Positions 1 through 7,790 of a DNA stretch of 34,357 bases are shown here, piece by piece (the stretch's first letter is position 1; every line of letters begins with the position of its first letter). This stretch comes from Rhodocyclaceae bacterium (lineage in GTDB: Bacteria; Pseudomonadota; Gammaproteobacteria; Burkholderiales; Rhodocyclaceae). Location of the stretch: positions 1 to 34,357 of the forward strand of contig JAVBYI010000015.1 in the NCBI GenBank assembly GCA_030824115.1. The letters run 5' to 3'. The translations under genes were made by a program, and so were the position numbers. The notes under the pieces were generated by a model. The model saw nothing but the letters and a program-made list of their open reading frames with translations. It was not told the origin of the DNA and made no database searches.

Positions 1-895
1 AGGCCGTTCAACTGGGTGCTGGTCATGTTGCTCACAGCCGTGGTGGTGAGGGCGGCGAGGTCAGTGGTCTGCAGGTAGTTGAGCTGGGTGGAGGTGATGG
101 CGGCGACCTGGGTCGTGGTGAGGGCGGCGACCTGGGCGGTGGTGAGGGCTTCCAGTTGTGTGGAGGTGAGGGCGTTGAGCTGAGTCGAGGTCAGCGCCTT
201 GACCTGAGTCGTGGTGATGGCGGCGACGTCACTGGTCTGCAGCGCATTCAACTGGGTGCTGGTCAGTGCTTCGACCTGCGTGGTGGTCAGCTTCGACACT
301 TGCGCCGTAGTGAGGGCTTCGAGCTGAGTAGACGTGAGGGCGTTGAGCTGAGTGGACGTAAGGTTGCCGATCTGGGTGCTGTTTAATGCGGCCACATCGG
401 TGGTTTCGAGGGCATTCAACTGGGTGGAGGTGAGGGCGGCGACCTGAGTCGTCGTCAGGGCGGCGACCTGAGTCGTCGTGAGGGCCTGCAGTTGAGTCGA
501 GGTGAGGGCATTGAGTTGCGTGCTGGTGAGCACTTTGACCTGTGCTGTGGTGAGGGCGGCCAGGTCGGTGGTCTCGAGGGCATTCAGTTGCGTGGAAGTG
601 AGGTTGGAGACCTGAGTGGTGGTCAGCTTGGCGACCTGCGTGGTGGTCAGGGCCTCGACCTGGGTGGTGGTCAGGGCGTTGAGTTGTGTGGAGGTCAGGG
701 CGGCGACCTGGGCACTGGAGAGTGCGCCGAGGTGGGTGGTATCCAGGCCATTCAACTGGGTGCTGGTCATGTTGCTCACGGCCGTGGTGGTGAGGGCGGC
801 GAGGTCAGTGGTCTGCAGGTAGTTGAGCTGGGTGGAGGTGATGGCGGCGACCTGGGTCGTGGTGAGGGCGGCGACCTGGGCGGTGGTAAGGGCTT
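1..895. repeat. 24-bp tandem coding repeats with a 744-bp higher-order period
   Basis: The octapeptide gene consists of tandem 24-base units. On top of this, positions 1-151 and 745-895 are nearly identical: I count three differences, at 6/750, 36/780 and 143/887. The offset is 744 bases, exactly 31 units. This indicates block duplication of many units, not only slippage of single units. The block probably continues to the left of the window. Confidence 0.85.
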
Positions 896-1220
896 CTAGG
901 TTCGTGCTCGACAAGGCGTTTAACTGGGTGCTGGTCAGTTCCTTGACTTGCGTGGTGGTGAGGGCAGCGACGTCACTTGTTTCCAGATAGTTCAATTGGG
1001 TACTGGTGAGGGCTGCTAGCTGAGTGGTGGTCAGCTTCGGGACCTGGGCCGTTGTAAATGCGGCAAAGTTGGTGCTAGATAGCGCATTTAGCTGCGTTGA
1101 CGAGAGCGCCTGCAACTGGGTGCTGGCGAGTTGCCCAATTTCCGTCGTTGTTAAGTCATTTAGGAAGGTTGTGGAAAGGCTAGCAATCTGCGTAGTTGTT
1201 AGCGTTGTAATGGATGCCAT
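1..1220 (-). CDS. Octapeptide-repeat giant surface/secreted protein, N-terminal part (runs off left edge)
   Basis: Open on the minus strand from ATG at 1220 to the window edge with no stop, so at least 406 codons are present and the C-terminus is missing. AGGAAG (about 1227-1232 on the minus strand) precedes the ATG at normal spacing. After a short irregular N-terminus (MASITTLTTTQIASLSTT) nearly all of it is tandem 8-residue units of consensus L-T-(T/S)-T-Q-(V/L)-x-A, 24 bases per unit. Every second or third unit reads LTSTQLNA or LETTDVAA. The composition is Thr, Ser, Ala, Gln, Leu and Val, with no Cys and almost no charge. No cleavable signal peptide is visible, which fits type I secretion with a C-terminal signal. 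T-x-x-Q resembles a helix N-cap, so short stacked helices are possible, but a beta-solenoid is not excluded. It lies close to a type I exporter and two O-GlcNAc-transferase-like enzymes. Function unknown; probably an adhesin or S-layer-like protein (inference). Confidence 0.85.
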   Translation of the reverse strand, partial: MASITTLTTTQIASLSTTFLNDLTTTEIGQLASTQLQALSSTQLNALSSTNFAAFTTAQVPKLTTTQLAALTSTQLNYLETSDVAALTTTQVKELTSTQLNALSSTNLEALTTAQVAALTTTQVAAITSTQLNYLQTTDLAALTTTAVSNMTSTQLNGLDTTHLGALSSAQVAALTSTQLNALTTTQVEALTTTQVAKLTTTQVSNLTSTQLNALETTDLAALTTAQVKVLTSTQLNALTSTQLQALTTTQVAALTTTQVAALTSTQLNALETTDVAALNSTQIGNLTSTQLNALTSTQLEALTTAQVSKLTTTQVEALTSTQLNALQTSDVAAITTTQVKALTSTQLNALTSTQLEALTTAQVAALTTTQVAAITSTQLNYLQTTDLAALTTTAVSNMTSTQLNG

Positions 1221-1513
1221 GACTTGCTTCCTTTCTTAACCTATGTGGTCGCTGCAGCGTTCGTTATCTGACAGCTCGTGATTTGTGTAACTTTGCTCGA
1301 TGTATCTTGCGAAATCTTTCAATAAGAACAACGAGCGGGCACCCTAATGCCAACCCTACGGTTCTCGACATCATGTTCAACGGCAGCCTTTGGTGAAACT
1401 TTAGCGAATTAAGTATAGTCTGTTAGGCTGACGGTTAATTGACGATTACATACCCTCTTTATTTGCTAACCTCGTTTTGTATATTTCTTGTGAATCAGAA
1501 TGATAGGAGACTT
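1221..1513. other. AT-rich divergent intergenic region
   Basis: 293 bases between the divergent repeat-protein gene (start 1220, minus) and the UDP-xylose synthase gene (start 1514, plus). It is clearly more AT-rich than the flanking genes and must hold promoters for both. A TTGACG at 1439-1444 and a TATATT at 1480-1485 lie upstream of the plus-strand gene, but their spacing is not that of one sigma-70 promoter, so I do not call one. I see no gene or RNA in it. Confidence 0.5.
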
Positions 1514-2476
1514 ATGAAAGACTTAACACGACGTCGAATTCTGGTAACAGGTGGTGCTGGCTTTCTTGGTAGCCATTTGTGTGACCGCTTAGTTGACCGT
1601 GGCGATGACGTGCTTTGTGTTGATAACTTCTTCACAGGTACAAAGCAAAACATATACCACTTGCTTGAAAGGCCGAACTTCGAGTTCATTCGCCATGACG
1701 TTACGTTCCCTCTGTATGTTGAAGTGGATGAGATTTACAACCTTGCGTGTCCGGCGAGCCCTATCCACTATCAGTTTGATCCGGTCCAAACCACCAAAAC
1801 CAGCGTACATGGCGCCATCAATATGTTGGGTTTGGCTAAACGTTGTAAAGCCAAGTTGCTTCAAGCATCCACGTCCGAGGTCTATGGCGACCCAGAGGTG
1901 CATCCTCAGCGTGAAGAGTACTGGGGGCGAGTCAATCCCATCGGGGTGCGGAGTTGTTACGACGAGGGGAAGCGCTGTGCTGAAACCTTATGCTTCGACT
2001 ATCACCGCCAGCACAAGCTACGCATCAAGGTTGTTCGGATCTTCAATACCTACGGCCCACGTATGCACCCCAATGATGGTCGTGTGGTAAGCAACTTCAT
2101 TATTCAGGCGCTTACAGGCCAAGACATTACGCTTTATGGTACCGGCACTCAAACACGGAGTTTTTGTTACGTGGATGATCTTGTTGATGTAATGATCAGA
2201 ATGATGGATTCGCCAGACGACTTTACCGGGCCGGTCAATATCGGTAACCCTGGTGAGTTCACCATGCTCGAACTTGCAGAGAAGGTGATTGCCCTAACCG
2301 GGAGTAAGTCAAAAATCAGCTATCAGCCATTGCCTTCGGATGACCCGAAGCAACGCTGCCCCGATATTAGTTTGGCCGAGAAATCACTGCAGTGGAGGCC
2401 AAATATTCAGTTGGCCGACGGACTGAAGAAGACCATCGAATACTTCAAGGATCAATTGGCATCGACTTCGGGTTAG
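1514..2476 (+). CDS. UDP-glucuronate decarboxylase (UDP-xylose synthase)
   Basis: Converts UDP-glucuronate to UDP-xylose in the cytoplasm with bound NAD (EC 4.1.1.35); an extended short-chain dehydrogenase/reductase. The 320 residues match the soluble bacterial UXS length. The NAD motif GGAGFLG is at residues 13-19, the TSEVYG active-site strand at 120-125 and the catalytic Y149-x3-K153 in [17 protein letters not shown] and the RSFCYVDD segment are also typical. I chose ATG 1514 because AGGAG at 1505-1509 precedes it and the usual family N-terminus starts there; an in-frame TTG at 1439 would add 25 unrelated residues. It stands alone on plus, convergent with the glycosyltransferase operon. 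It may supply a nucleotide sugar for extracellular polysaccharide or for protein glycosylation by its neighbours (inference). Confidence 0.93.
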   Translation: MKDLTRRRILVTGGAGFLGSHLCDRLVDRGDDVLCVDNFFTGTKQNIYHLLERPNFEFIRHDVTFPLYVEVDEIYNLACPASPIHYQFDPVQTTKTSVHGAINMLGLAKRCKAKLLQASTSEVYGDPEVHPQREEYWGRVNPIGVRSCYDEGKRCAETLCFDYHRQHKLRIKVVRIFNTYGPRMHPNDGRVVSNFIIQALTGQDITLYGTGTQTRSFCYVDDLVDVMIRMMDSPDDFTGPVNIGNPGEFTMLELAEKVIALTGSKSKISYQPLPSDDPKQRCPDISLAEKSLQWRPNIQLADGLKKTIEYFKDQLASTSG

Positions 2477-2489
2477 TGGCCACTGCTAT

Positions 2490-2512
2490 GCCGTCTGGCG
2501 AGCGCCGACTTT
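2490..2512 (+). repeat. Dispersed bipartite motif, copy A
   Basis: GCCGTC, spacer TGGCG, AGCGCCGAC, TTT. It lies between the convergent UXS and glycosyltransferase genes. Confidence 0.85.
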
Positions 2513-2528
2513 TTCTCGGTCTCGCCGG
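2495..2528. terminator. Candidate bidirectional terminator hairpin
   Basis: Between the convergent stops at 2476 and 2550. GGCGAG (2497-2502) pairs with CTCGCC (2521-2526). An inner GCCGA/TCGGT stem follows after one bulged base, closing on a CTTTTTC loop, and one or two outer pairs extend it. There is no long T tract after either arm, so its activity as an intrinsic terminator is uncertain. The left arm is part of a dispersed motif copy. Confidence 0.45.
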
Positions 2529-2549
2529 TTGAGGCTAAGGCGGCATGAT

Positions 2550-4949
2550 TTAGTGTGGACGTTGGGCGATACTCTCCAAAATATCCTCCAGTGATTTGAC
2601 AAATTGAGGGGTGTCAAATAGAGATGTGGTCGATTTGTTTTTTGCGAGACGCTGGCGGAGTGTCGCCAAGTCGTTTCCTTCGTTTGCCAGTGCAATGGCC
2701 TTCTTCTCGTAGTCTGCCAATGAGGTAGTGACCAGTTCTGGCAGCCCTACTGCATTCAGCAGGCTTCCAGCCATGCGCGATGCAAATGATCGTCCCGAAC
2801 ATGTCAATACCGGCAGACCAGCCCACAATGCATCGCTGGCCGTGGTGCCGCCATTGAATGGCATGGTGTCGAGGAATAGATCGGCGAGCTGAAAGCGCGC
2901 GAGATATTCCTCTGGCGGGACTCTGGGGGCAAAAATCAGTCTGTCGCTGGCAATGTCTAGCTCTTTGGCGTGGCGTAGCAGATTGCTCCTGACCCGTTCG
3001 TTATCGGCCAGTAACCATAGGATGCTTTCCGGTGTGTACCGAAGGATACGCATCCATGCGGAAAACATTTCTGGCGTGAATTTGTGATTGTGGTTGAAGG
3101 CGCAAAAGACAAAGGCATCATCCTTCAGTCCGTGATCCGCACGTTTGAGCATGGGACCGATTGCGCGCTTGCGATCATTGACCTGGAAGCAATCGGGGAG
3201 ATACAGCGGCTTCTCGCTAAAGTATTGACGTGACGCTTCCGGTATTACGTAGCGATCCGCCAGCACATAGTCAATCCAGGGTAGGCCTGTTGTCCCGGGA
3301 AAACCCAGATAGGTTATCTGAACGGGCGCTGGGCGGCGGGCAAGGATGTATGGGCGAAATCCTTGCGTGAGCCCTTGCAGATCGATGAGGATATCAATTT
3401 CGGCAGACCGGATAGCTGCCGCTGCTGCCTCATCGCTCATCTGGTCGATGTGAATAAAGTGATCCATGGCGTTTTGCACGCGCTTGCCCATGGCGGTGTT
3501 GTCGTCTGCTGCGGATGAAAAACCAAATACCTCAACCCGCTTGCGGTCATGCAGTTCAAATAGCTCGGCCGTAAGGATCGTAACGGCATGCCAGCCGAAA
3601 TTGGAGGACAGGTAGCCAATTCGCAGGCGATCATGCTTGTAGCCTTTTCCCGGCGCAAGCGGCGAGAAGTCGCCGCTGATTTTTTCCTTGACGTATCGCA
3701 AAGCAGTTTCCAACTGCAGGGCGGGATCGTCGGAGGCACTCAGCATTGCGAGCGCAGAGGTGGAGTTCCTCATTACTTCAGCCGGAATACCCGGCAACGG
3801 CGAATATATTGGCCACTGACACTGTTTCTGGCGAAGATGAATCCAGTGGTGCAGAACATCACTCTGATCCGGGGTGAGTGACAGGCTTTGGGTCAGCATT
3901 GCTTCAGCTTCGGGATAGCGGTGCTCTACCTCCAGCAAGCGCCCCAGACTGTTCAGTGCGTGCTTACGCAATCCGGAATCTGGCAGCGATGCACTCTCGA
4001 TATCCCTTAGTGCCCGCTCCCATTCGGTAATAGCTTCCGGACGGCGTCCGAGTTGTTCAAGCACGTTACCCAGGTTAAGCCTCGCTTGTGCAAATGCCGG
4101 ATTCTGGTTTAGCGCCTGCTTATGCTCCTCCATTGCAGCATGGAGATCCCCCGAGTTACTCAATAAGCAGGCAAGATTGAAGCGCACGGCATAGGCCAAG
4201 GGTGAGTTGGCGCTCTCTAGCCATGTCCGATAAGTCAGGATGGCATCAGATGCCTTTCCGTCTGTGGTGAGCTTGTCTGCCAGGCTGAATAAATCTGCCA
4301 GGCTGAGTGCCGCTATCTTGTCAGATGCGCTTGAGTCGACAAATTTTCCTTCTGCTGGCGTTGACGATAATTGCAGTAGCGCCATCAATGTTTCGCTAGG
4401 TGGTGCCTTGAATGCATAAGCGCCAATCTCCAGGTCGGCCGCGTGGAGAAAAATATAAGCAAAACCGCTTTTGGCCAGTGCCGTTTTAAGCGATTTTTTT
4501 GTAAAGCCTGTCTTGTGGGCGAAGAATTCACAGCCACTACTTTCAATCTGGCGCCCATAGCCATACATCACGTCGAGTACGGATATGGGGCCTAGCCCGG
4601 ATTGATAAAGGGGGTCTTCAATATCAAGCGAATTTTGTACGGCACGCCGCATGACCTCGGCCATGTCGGGTACCCGTATGTGCACGAAACCATCAGACTT
4701 GAGTACGTGCCTGAATCCGGCAAGTACTTTGGCAACGTCATGATGGTAGTAATGCTCTAAGTTGTGCGAACAGTAAATGGCATCGTATTGGTCCGGTGCC
4801 AGGGTGGTCATGTTGCGTGCGTCACAAACAATGTCCGGCTTGCCGGTCGGGTCGATGTCCAGCAAATGGTGTTCCCATCCGGCGTACTGGGGCGGCAGGG
4901 GTATCGCCTTGCTGTTGCCCCCGACGTTGAGAACTTTCTTTGTGACCAT
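2550..4949 (-). CDS. Methyltransferase-TPR-GT41 (SPINDLY/OGT-like) fusion protein
   Basis: A 799-residue, three-part cytoplasmic protein. Residues about 1-195 form a class I SAM methyltransferase-like domain (VLNVGGNSKAIPLP, then LLDIDPTGKPDIVCDARN and SHNLEHYYHHD), with GGNS where many families have GxGxG. About 215-390 are TPR helices (SGDLHAAMEEHKQALNQNP, ARLNLGNVLEQLGRRPEA). From about 430 to the end is a GT41 domain like eukaryotic O-GlcNAc transferase: RIGYLSSNFGWHAV, RRPAPVQITYLGFPGTTG, FCAFNHNHKFTPEMF and DLFLDTMPFNGGTTASDALW. The family transfers GlcNAc or another sugar from a nucleotide donor to Ser/Thr. I chose ATG 4949 because AAGGGG (4958-4963) lies 8 bases upstream; ATG 4970 would overlap the previous gene. 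It is the last gene of a three-gene operon. Its substrate is not shown by the sequence; the Thr/Ser-rich repeat protein is the obvious candidate. Confidence 0.88.
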   Translation of the reverse strand: MVTKKVLNVGGNSKAIPLPPQYAGWEHHLLDIDPTGKPDIVCDARNMTTLAPDQYDAIYCSHNLEHYYHHDVAKVLAGFRHVLKSDGFVHIRVPDMAEVMRRAVQNSLDIEDPLYQSGLGPISVLDVMYGYGRQIESSGCEFFAHKTGFTKKSLKTALAKSGFAYIFLHAADLEIGAYAFKAPPSETLMALLQLSSTPAEGKFVDSSASDKIAALSLADLFSLADKLTTDGKASDAILTYRTWLESANSPLAYAVRFNLACLLSNSGDLHAAMEEHKQALNQNPAFAQARLNLGNVLEQLGRRPEAITEWERALRDIESASLPDSGLRKHALNSLGRLLEVEHRYPEAEAMLTQSLSLTPDQSDVLHHWIHLRQKQCQWPIYSPLPGIPAEVMRNSTSALAMLSASDDPALQLETALRYVKEKISGDFSPLAPGKGYKHDRLRIGYLSSNFGWHAVTILTAELFELHDRKRVEVFGFSSAADDNTAMGKRVQNAMDHFIHIDQMSDEAAAAAIRSAEIDILIDLQGLTQGFRPYILARRPAPVQITYLGFPGTTGLPWIDYVLADRYVIPEASRQYFSEKPLYLPDCFQVNDRKRAIGPMLKRADHGLKDDAFVFCAFNHNHKFTPEMFSAWMRILRYTPESILWLLADNERVRSNLLRHAKELDIASDRLIFAPRVPPEEYLARFQLADLFLDTMPFNGGTTASDALWAGLPVLTCSGRSFASRMAGSLLNAVGLPELVTTSLADYEKKAIALANEGNDLATLRQRLAKNKSTTSLFDTPQFVKSLEDILESIAQRPH

Positions 4950-4954
4950 CGCAG

Positions 4955-5659
4955 TTACCCCTTCTTGCATACAGCCAGAAAATATCCGTTATGCCATTCT
5001 GATTTTTCGAAGGCTTCCAGCCTGGGGTGTGTGTCTGTTTGTGTGGTGCGAATTTCAATTGAGCATACGACTGAATTATTGGTGTCCTTGAGTGCTCGGA
5101 ATGTTCCATTTCTAACGGCTGGCCAGTTCCAGTCATCGACGATCAGAATATATAGGTCATCCAGTGCCGGCTGTGCGATTACCACTCCGTCATACTGGTC
5201 CTTTTCTTCGTGTGGGCCATCAAACAGGTAGATATTGAATTTGCCTATATTGGTGTAGTCGACCTGACGAAAATCGCTTTCAATGAATTTGAAATTGACA
5301 AATTCATTTTTGACGACATCGACATTATTGAGAAAAGTTTCCTTGGGGCCGCCAAATTCCGCCCAGTTGTCAATGCATACCGCCGTCAGGCGATTGCCGT
5401 AGATGGCCGAGCACGCTGTTGAGCCTGCCCATGATCCCACCTCCAGATAGCGCGGGAATACCATCGCCTCTACTAGATTGTTGATCAAATACCGATACTT
5501 GCGTCCAGACATGCCCTGCATTCCTGCGACGATGGGGTGCAATTTGTGATCAAGTGCCATGCTTCGCTTGAAGCTTGTGAGAAGAAGGGCAGCCGCAGGG
5601 CTGGAGAAAAAGTCTCCCTGCAGGTTGTATGAGGTCTGATCAATGTCGGTATCGGCCAT
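4955..5659 (-). CDS. Class I SAM-dependent methyltransferase-like protein
   Basis: 234 residues. YLEVGSWAGSTACSAIYG (about 70-87) matches SAM motif I (E-x-G-x3-G), followed by AVCIDNWAEFGG with an acidic residue for ribose binding. FDGPHEEKDQYDG and LYILIVDDWNWPAVRNGT are typical of the Methyltransf_24-type families near surface-glycan genes. I chose ATG 5659 because AGGAG (5667-5671) is 7 bases upstream. It lies 28 bases after one OGT-like gene and ends 5 bases before the start of the next, so the three are surely co-transcribed. It could methylate a sugar or peptide acceptor in the same pathway, but the acceptor cannot be read from the sequence. Confidence 0.8.
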   Translation of the reverse strand: MADTDIDQTSYNLQGDFFSSPAAALLLTSFKRSMALDHKLHPIVAGMQGMSGRKYRYLINNLVEAMVFPRYLEVGSWAGSTACSAIYGNRLTAVCIDNWAEFGGPKETFLNNVDVVKNEFVNFKFIESDFRQVDYTNIGKFNIYLFDGPHEEKDQYDGVVIAQPALDDLYILIVDDWNWPAVRNGTFRALKDTNNSVVCSIEIRTTQTDTHPRLEAFEKSEWHNGYFLAVCKKG

Positions 5660-5687
5660 CAAATGGCTCCTTAGTCAATTGTCTTGG

Positions 5688-7658
5688 TTAGGACGGGAGA
5701 TGCGTCAGTTCTTGCAACCCTGAGCGTTGTTGTAGATATCCGGAAATGCTTAAACACTTTGCGGCCTGTCGATCATCGGCTGTGTGGATTGCCTTCCGGA
5801 TATCCAATCCTTGGAGGTTGTGCCGAGTCATTTTGTCCGTGCAGTAGTCTGACCACATCTGCTCAAGGATTACCTCCAGATGTGTTACTAGCTTTGCGGA
5901 GTCAAACAAAATTCCTGTCGAAACTTGTGCGGACATGCGTTGTTTCAACTCGGCGCGTTGCTGCGCATTGTTACCAAGTCTGATGGCCAGTTCGACATAC
6001 TCTTCCGGCGTGTTGCAGATCAGTTCGGTAATGCCAGCAGCACGTGACAGGCTGCCACAGACTCGGGAAGGGAAGCTGAGGCCGGCGAGTGTGATGATGG
6101 GAACACCCATCCGTAACGCATCCGAAGCAGTTGTATGTGCGCCGTACGGGAAAGTATCGAGGAAGATGTCCGCATAGCGGTGATTAGCCAGATATTCTGT
6201 ATTTGACGTGAAGGGCAGGAAGACAAGTCGCTCCGGAGATACGCCGCGTTGTTTGGCCTGATTGCGCAAGCGTTCATCCGTATCGCCAACACTGCCGCGC
6301 AACCAAAGAACACTTCCGGGTACGCTTCTCAATATCGCCATCCAACGAGAAAATACGGGCTCAGTGATTTTTACGGCGCCATTAAAGCAGCAGAAAACCA
6401 CGCCATTTTCCGGTAGTCCAAGATCGGATTTTGATTTGGCAGGCAGCGGAACGGGGTACAGCTTTCCATTGGGCTGGTAGCAGGGCAATCGGACCACTTT
6501 TTCGCTATAGAAGATCTCGTGGGTTTCCGGAATGATGAAGTCGTCCGCGATGATGTAGTCGTGGAAGTCGGAACCGATGGTGCCCGGGTAGCCAAGCCAG
6601 TTGACGATGATCGGGGCGGGTTTCATCGACAGCAACCGGGTCCGCTGGTAATTGGTGTGGCCGTTGATGTCCAGGAGAATATCGATGCCGTCGCAAATGA
6701 TTTTTTTCGCGGCATCTCTGTCGGACAAGGCTTTAATGTCACACCAATGATCTACATCGCCCATGATCTTTACTTGAATCGGATCGTTGTTTCGTTCCCC
6801 GATGTTGTAAACAAAGAGTTCATAGCGAGAGCGATCATGGCAACCGAACAGGTCGGTCATCAAATAACCAATGGCGTGATTGCAAAGATCGGAAGATAAA
6901 TAACCGATTTTCAGCTTTTTCCGCTTGGCTGACTTTGGGGTCGGCCACCTACCTGCTGTGTAAAAAACCTCGTCGCGTGTGACCTGATTGACGTAGTTTC
7001 TGGCTACTGCCAATTGCAACAGCGGATCATCCGCATACATGCTTGCCGTGAGTGGTGCCATCGATTCCTTTAGGTCACCCATCCTGAGGCGTCCCACCGT
7101 TTCAAATAATGGCCATATGCAACGGCTTTGGCGATTGTTGATCCAGTGCTGGACCAACTCTGTTTGCGCGGGGTCAATTTCGATTGCCTGCCTTAAAGCA
7201 TTTTCAGCATCGGGTGTTCCGCGCTGTATGCGGGCAATGTTTTTCAGTGCCAGAATTTTGCTATCAATATTTTGGCGGTTGATGTTGCTTAAGCGCTCGA
7301 TCAGGTCACGGGATGTTTTTAGAGAGTCTTCAATATTCCCCTGTCTTTCCTGAACCATCGATAGATTGATGCGTGCTGCAGCAAATTCAGGATTGCTCGC
7401 GATTGCTAGCTGTAAATACTCTGCACCGTTGGTGAGATCTCCTTGTGCAACGTGCATTGAGCCACAGTTGAAGGCAGCGGCATAGCGCATGGGACTTCCG
7501 GGGTTGGCAATTAACCATAGCTTGTAGAGTGCCATGGCCAAGTCTGGCTGTCCTTCATTGTTCAGGGTATCCGAGACGGTGATCAAGGCCAGCAAATCAA
7601 GCTTTCCAGCTTCAATTTGCTTGACGGCTTGATCGTAGCGAACTGCAGATTGCTCCAT
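5688..7658 (-). CDS. TPR-GT41 (SPINDLY/OGT-like) glycosyltransferase
   Basis: 656 residues, first gene of the operon. TPR-like helices fill residues about 35-215 (MRYAAAFNCGSMHVAQGD, ARINLSMVQERQGNIEDS). The GT41 catalytic domain spans about 245-600: KIGYLSSDLCNHAIGYL, GIDILLDINGHTN, KPAPIIVNWLGYPGTIG, FCCFNGAVKITEPVFSRW and DIFLDTFPYGAHTTASDALR. A tail of some 40 residues follows, with no recognised domain. ATG 7658 has GAGGA just upstream. It is expected to act on Ser/Thr of cytoplasmic proteins using a nucleotide sugar. It lacks the N-terminal methyltransferase domain of the downstream paralogue, so the two probably differ in acceptor or order of action. It diverges from the type I secretion operon across 132 bases. 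Confidence 0.88.
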   Translation of the reverse strand: MEQSAVRYDQAVKQIEAGKLDLLALITVSDTLNNEGQPDLAMALYKLWLIANPGSPMRYAAAFNCGSMHVAQGDLTNGAEYLQLAIASNPEFAAARINLSMVQERQGNIEDSLKTSRDLIERLSNINRQNIDSKILALKNIARIQRGTPDAENALRQAIEIDPAQTELVQHWINNRQSRCIWPLFETVGRLRMGDLKESMAPLTASMYADDPLLQLAVARNYVNQVTRDEVFYTAGRWPTPKSAKRKKLKIGYLSSDLCNHAIGYLMTDLFGCHDRSRYELFVYNIGERNNDPIQVKIMGDVDHWCDIKALSDRDAAKKIICDGIDILLDINGHTNYQRTRLLSMKPAPIIVNWLGYPGTIGSDFHDYIIADDFIIPETHEIFYSEKVVRLPCYQPNGKLYPVPLPAKSKSDLGLPENGVVFCCFNGAVKITEPVFSRWMAILRSVPGSVLWLRGSVGDTDERLRNQAKQRGVSPERLVFLPFTSNTEYLANHRYADIFLDTFPYGAHTTASDALRMGVPIITLAGLSFPSRVCGSLSRAAGITELICNTPEEYVELAIRLGNNAQQRAELKQRMSAQVSTGILFDSAKLVTHLEVILEQMWSDYCTDKMTRHNLQGLDIRKAIHTADDRQAAKCLSISGYLQQRSGLQELTHLPS

Positions 7659-7740
7659 CGATTATCCTCGTGGCCGGTGCATGGCGGGCAGTCTATAAGG
7701 GTTGCCCCGAGTCTAAAGCGGATTGGATGATGGGCTGATT

Positions 7741-7773
7741 GGGGATAGGGGGATTTTTGCCCCCTATTGCCCC
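7741..7773. promoter_or_regulatory. Strong GC-rich stem-loop in the divergent region between OGT-like and exporter genes
   Basis: GGGG-ATAGGGGG (7741-7752) pairs with CCCCCTAT (7760-7767) and, after a two-base bulge, CCCC (7770-7773). This gives a 12-bp stem with an ATTTTTG loop. No T tract follows on either strand, so it is not a normal intrinsic terminator. It lies 18 bases before the exporter ATG at 7791, so it could affect translation initiation, or be a palindromic operator for both operons. Confidence 0.6.
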
Positions 7774-7790
7774 GTCCGTGCTGCATTGCC

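Noticed and set aside
1..1220. CRISPR array or non-coding satellite
   Set aside because: The 24-base units are contiguous, without spacers, and all variation keeps one reading frame and the octapeptide pattern.
156..1239. Plus-strand reading frames over the repeat region that translate to Gly/Glu/Leu-rich, RTX-looking peptides
   Set aside because: They are interrupted by stops and lack ribosome binding sites. The Gly-rich pattern is the antisense of the 24-base units, and the minus strand is open throughout with a good start.
1439..1513. TTG 1439 as start of the UDP-xylose synthase gene
   Set aside because: It would add 25 hydrophobic residues absent from soluble bacterial UXS; ATG 1514 has AGGAG directly upstream.
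2490..2512. Neisseria-type DNA uptake sequence
   Set aside because: Only GCCGTCTG of the 10-base uptake sequence is present in copy A, and the other copies diverge right after GCCGTC. The conserved second half is unrelated, so it is reported as its own motif.
7767..7790. TTG 7767 as exporter start
   Set aside because: It lies inside the stem-loop and has no suitable ribosome binding site, and the added residues (PRPCCIA) are unlike PrtD N-termini; not fully excluded.
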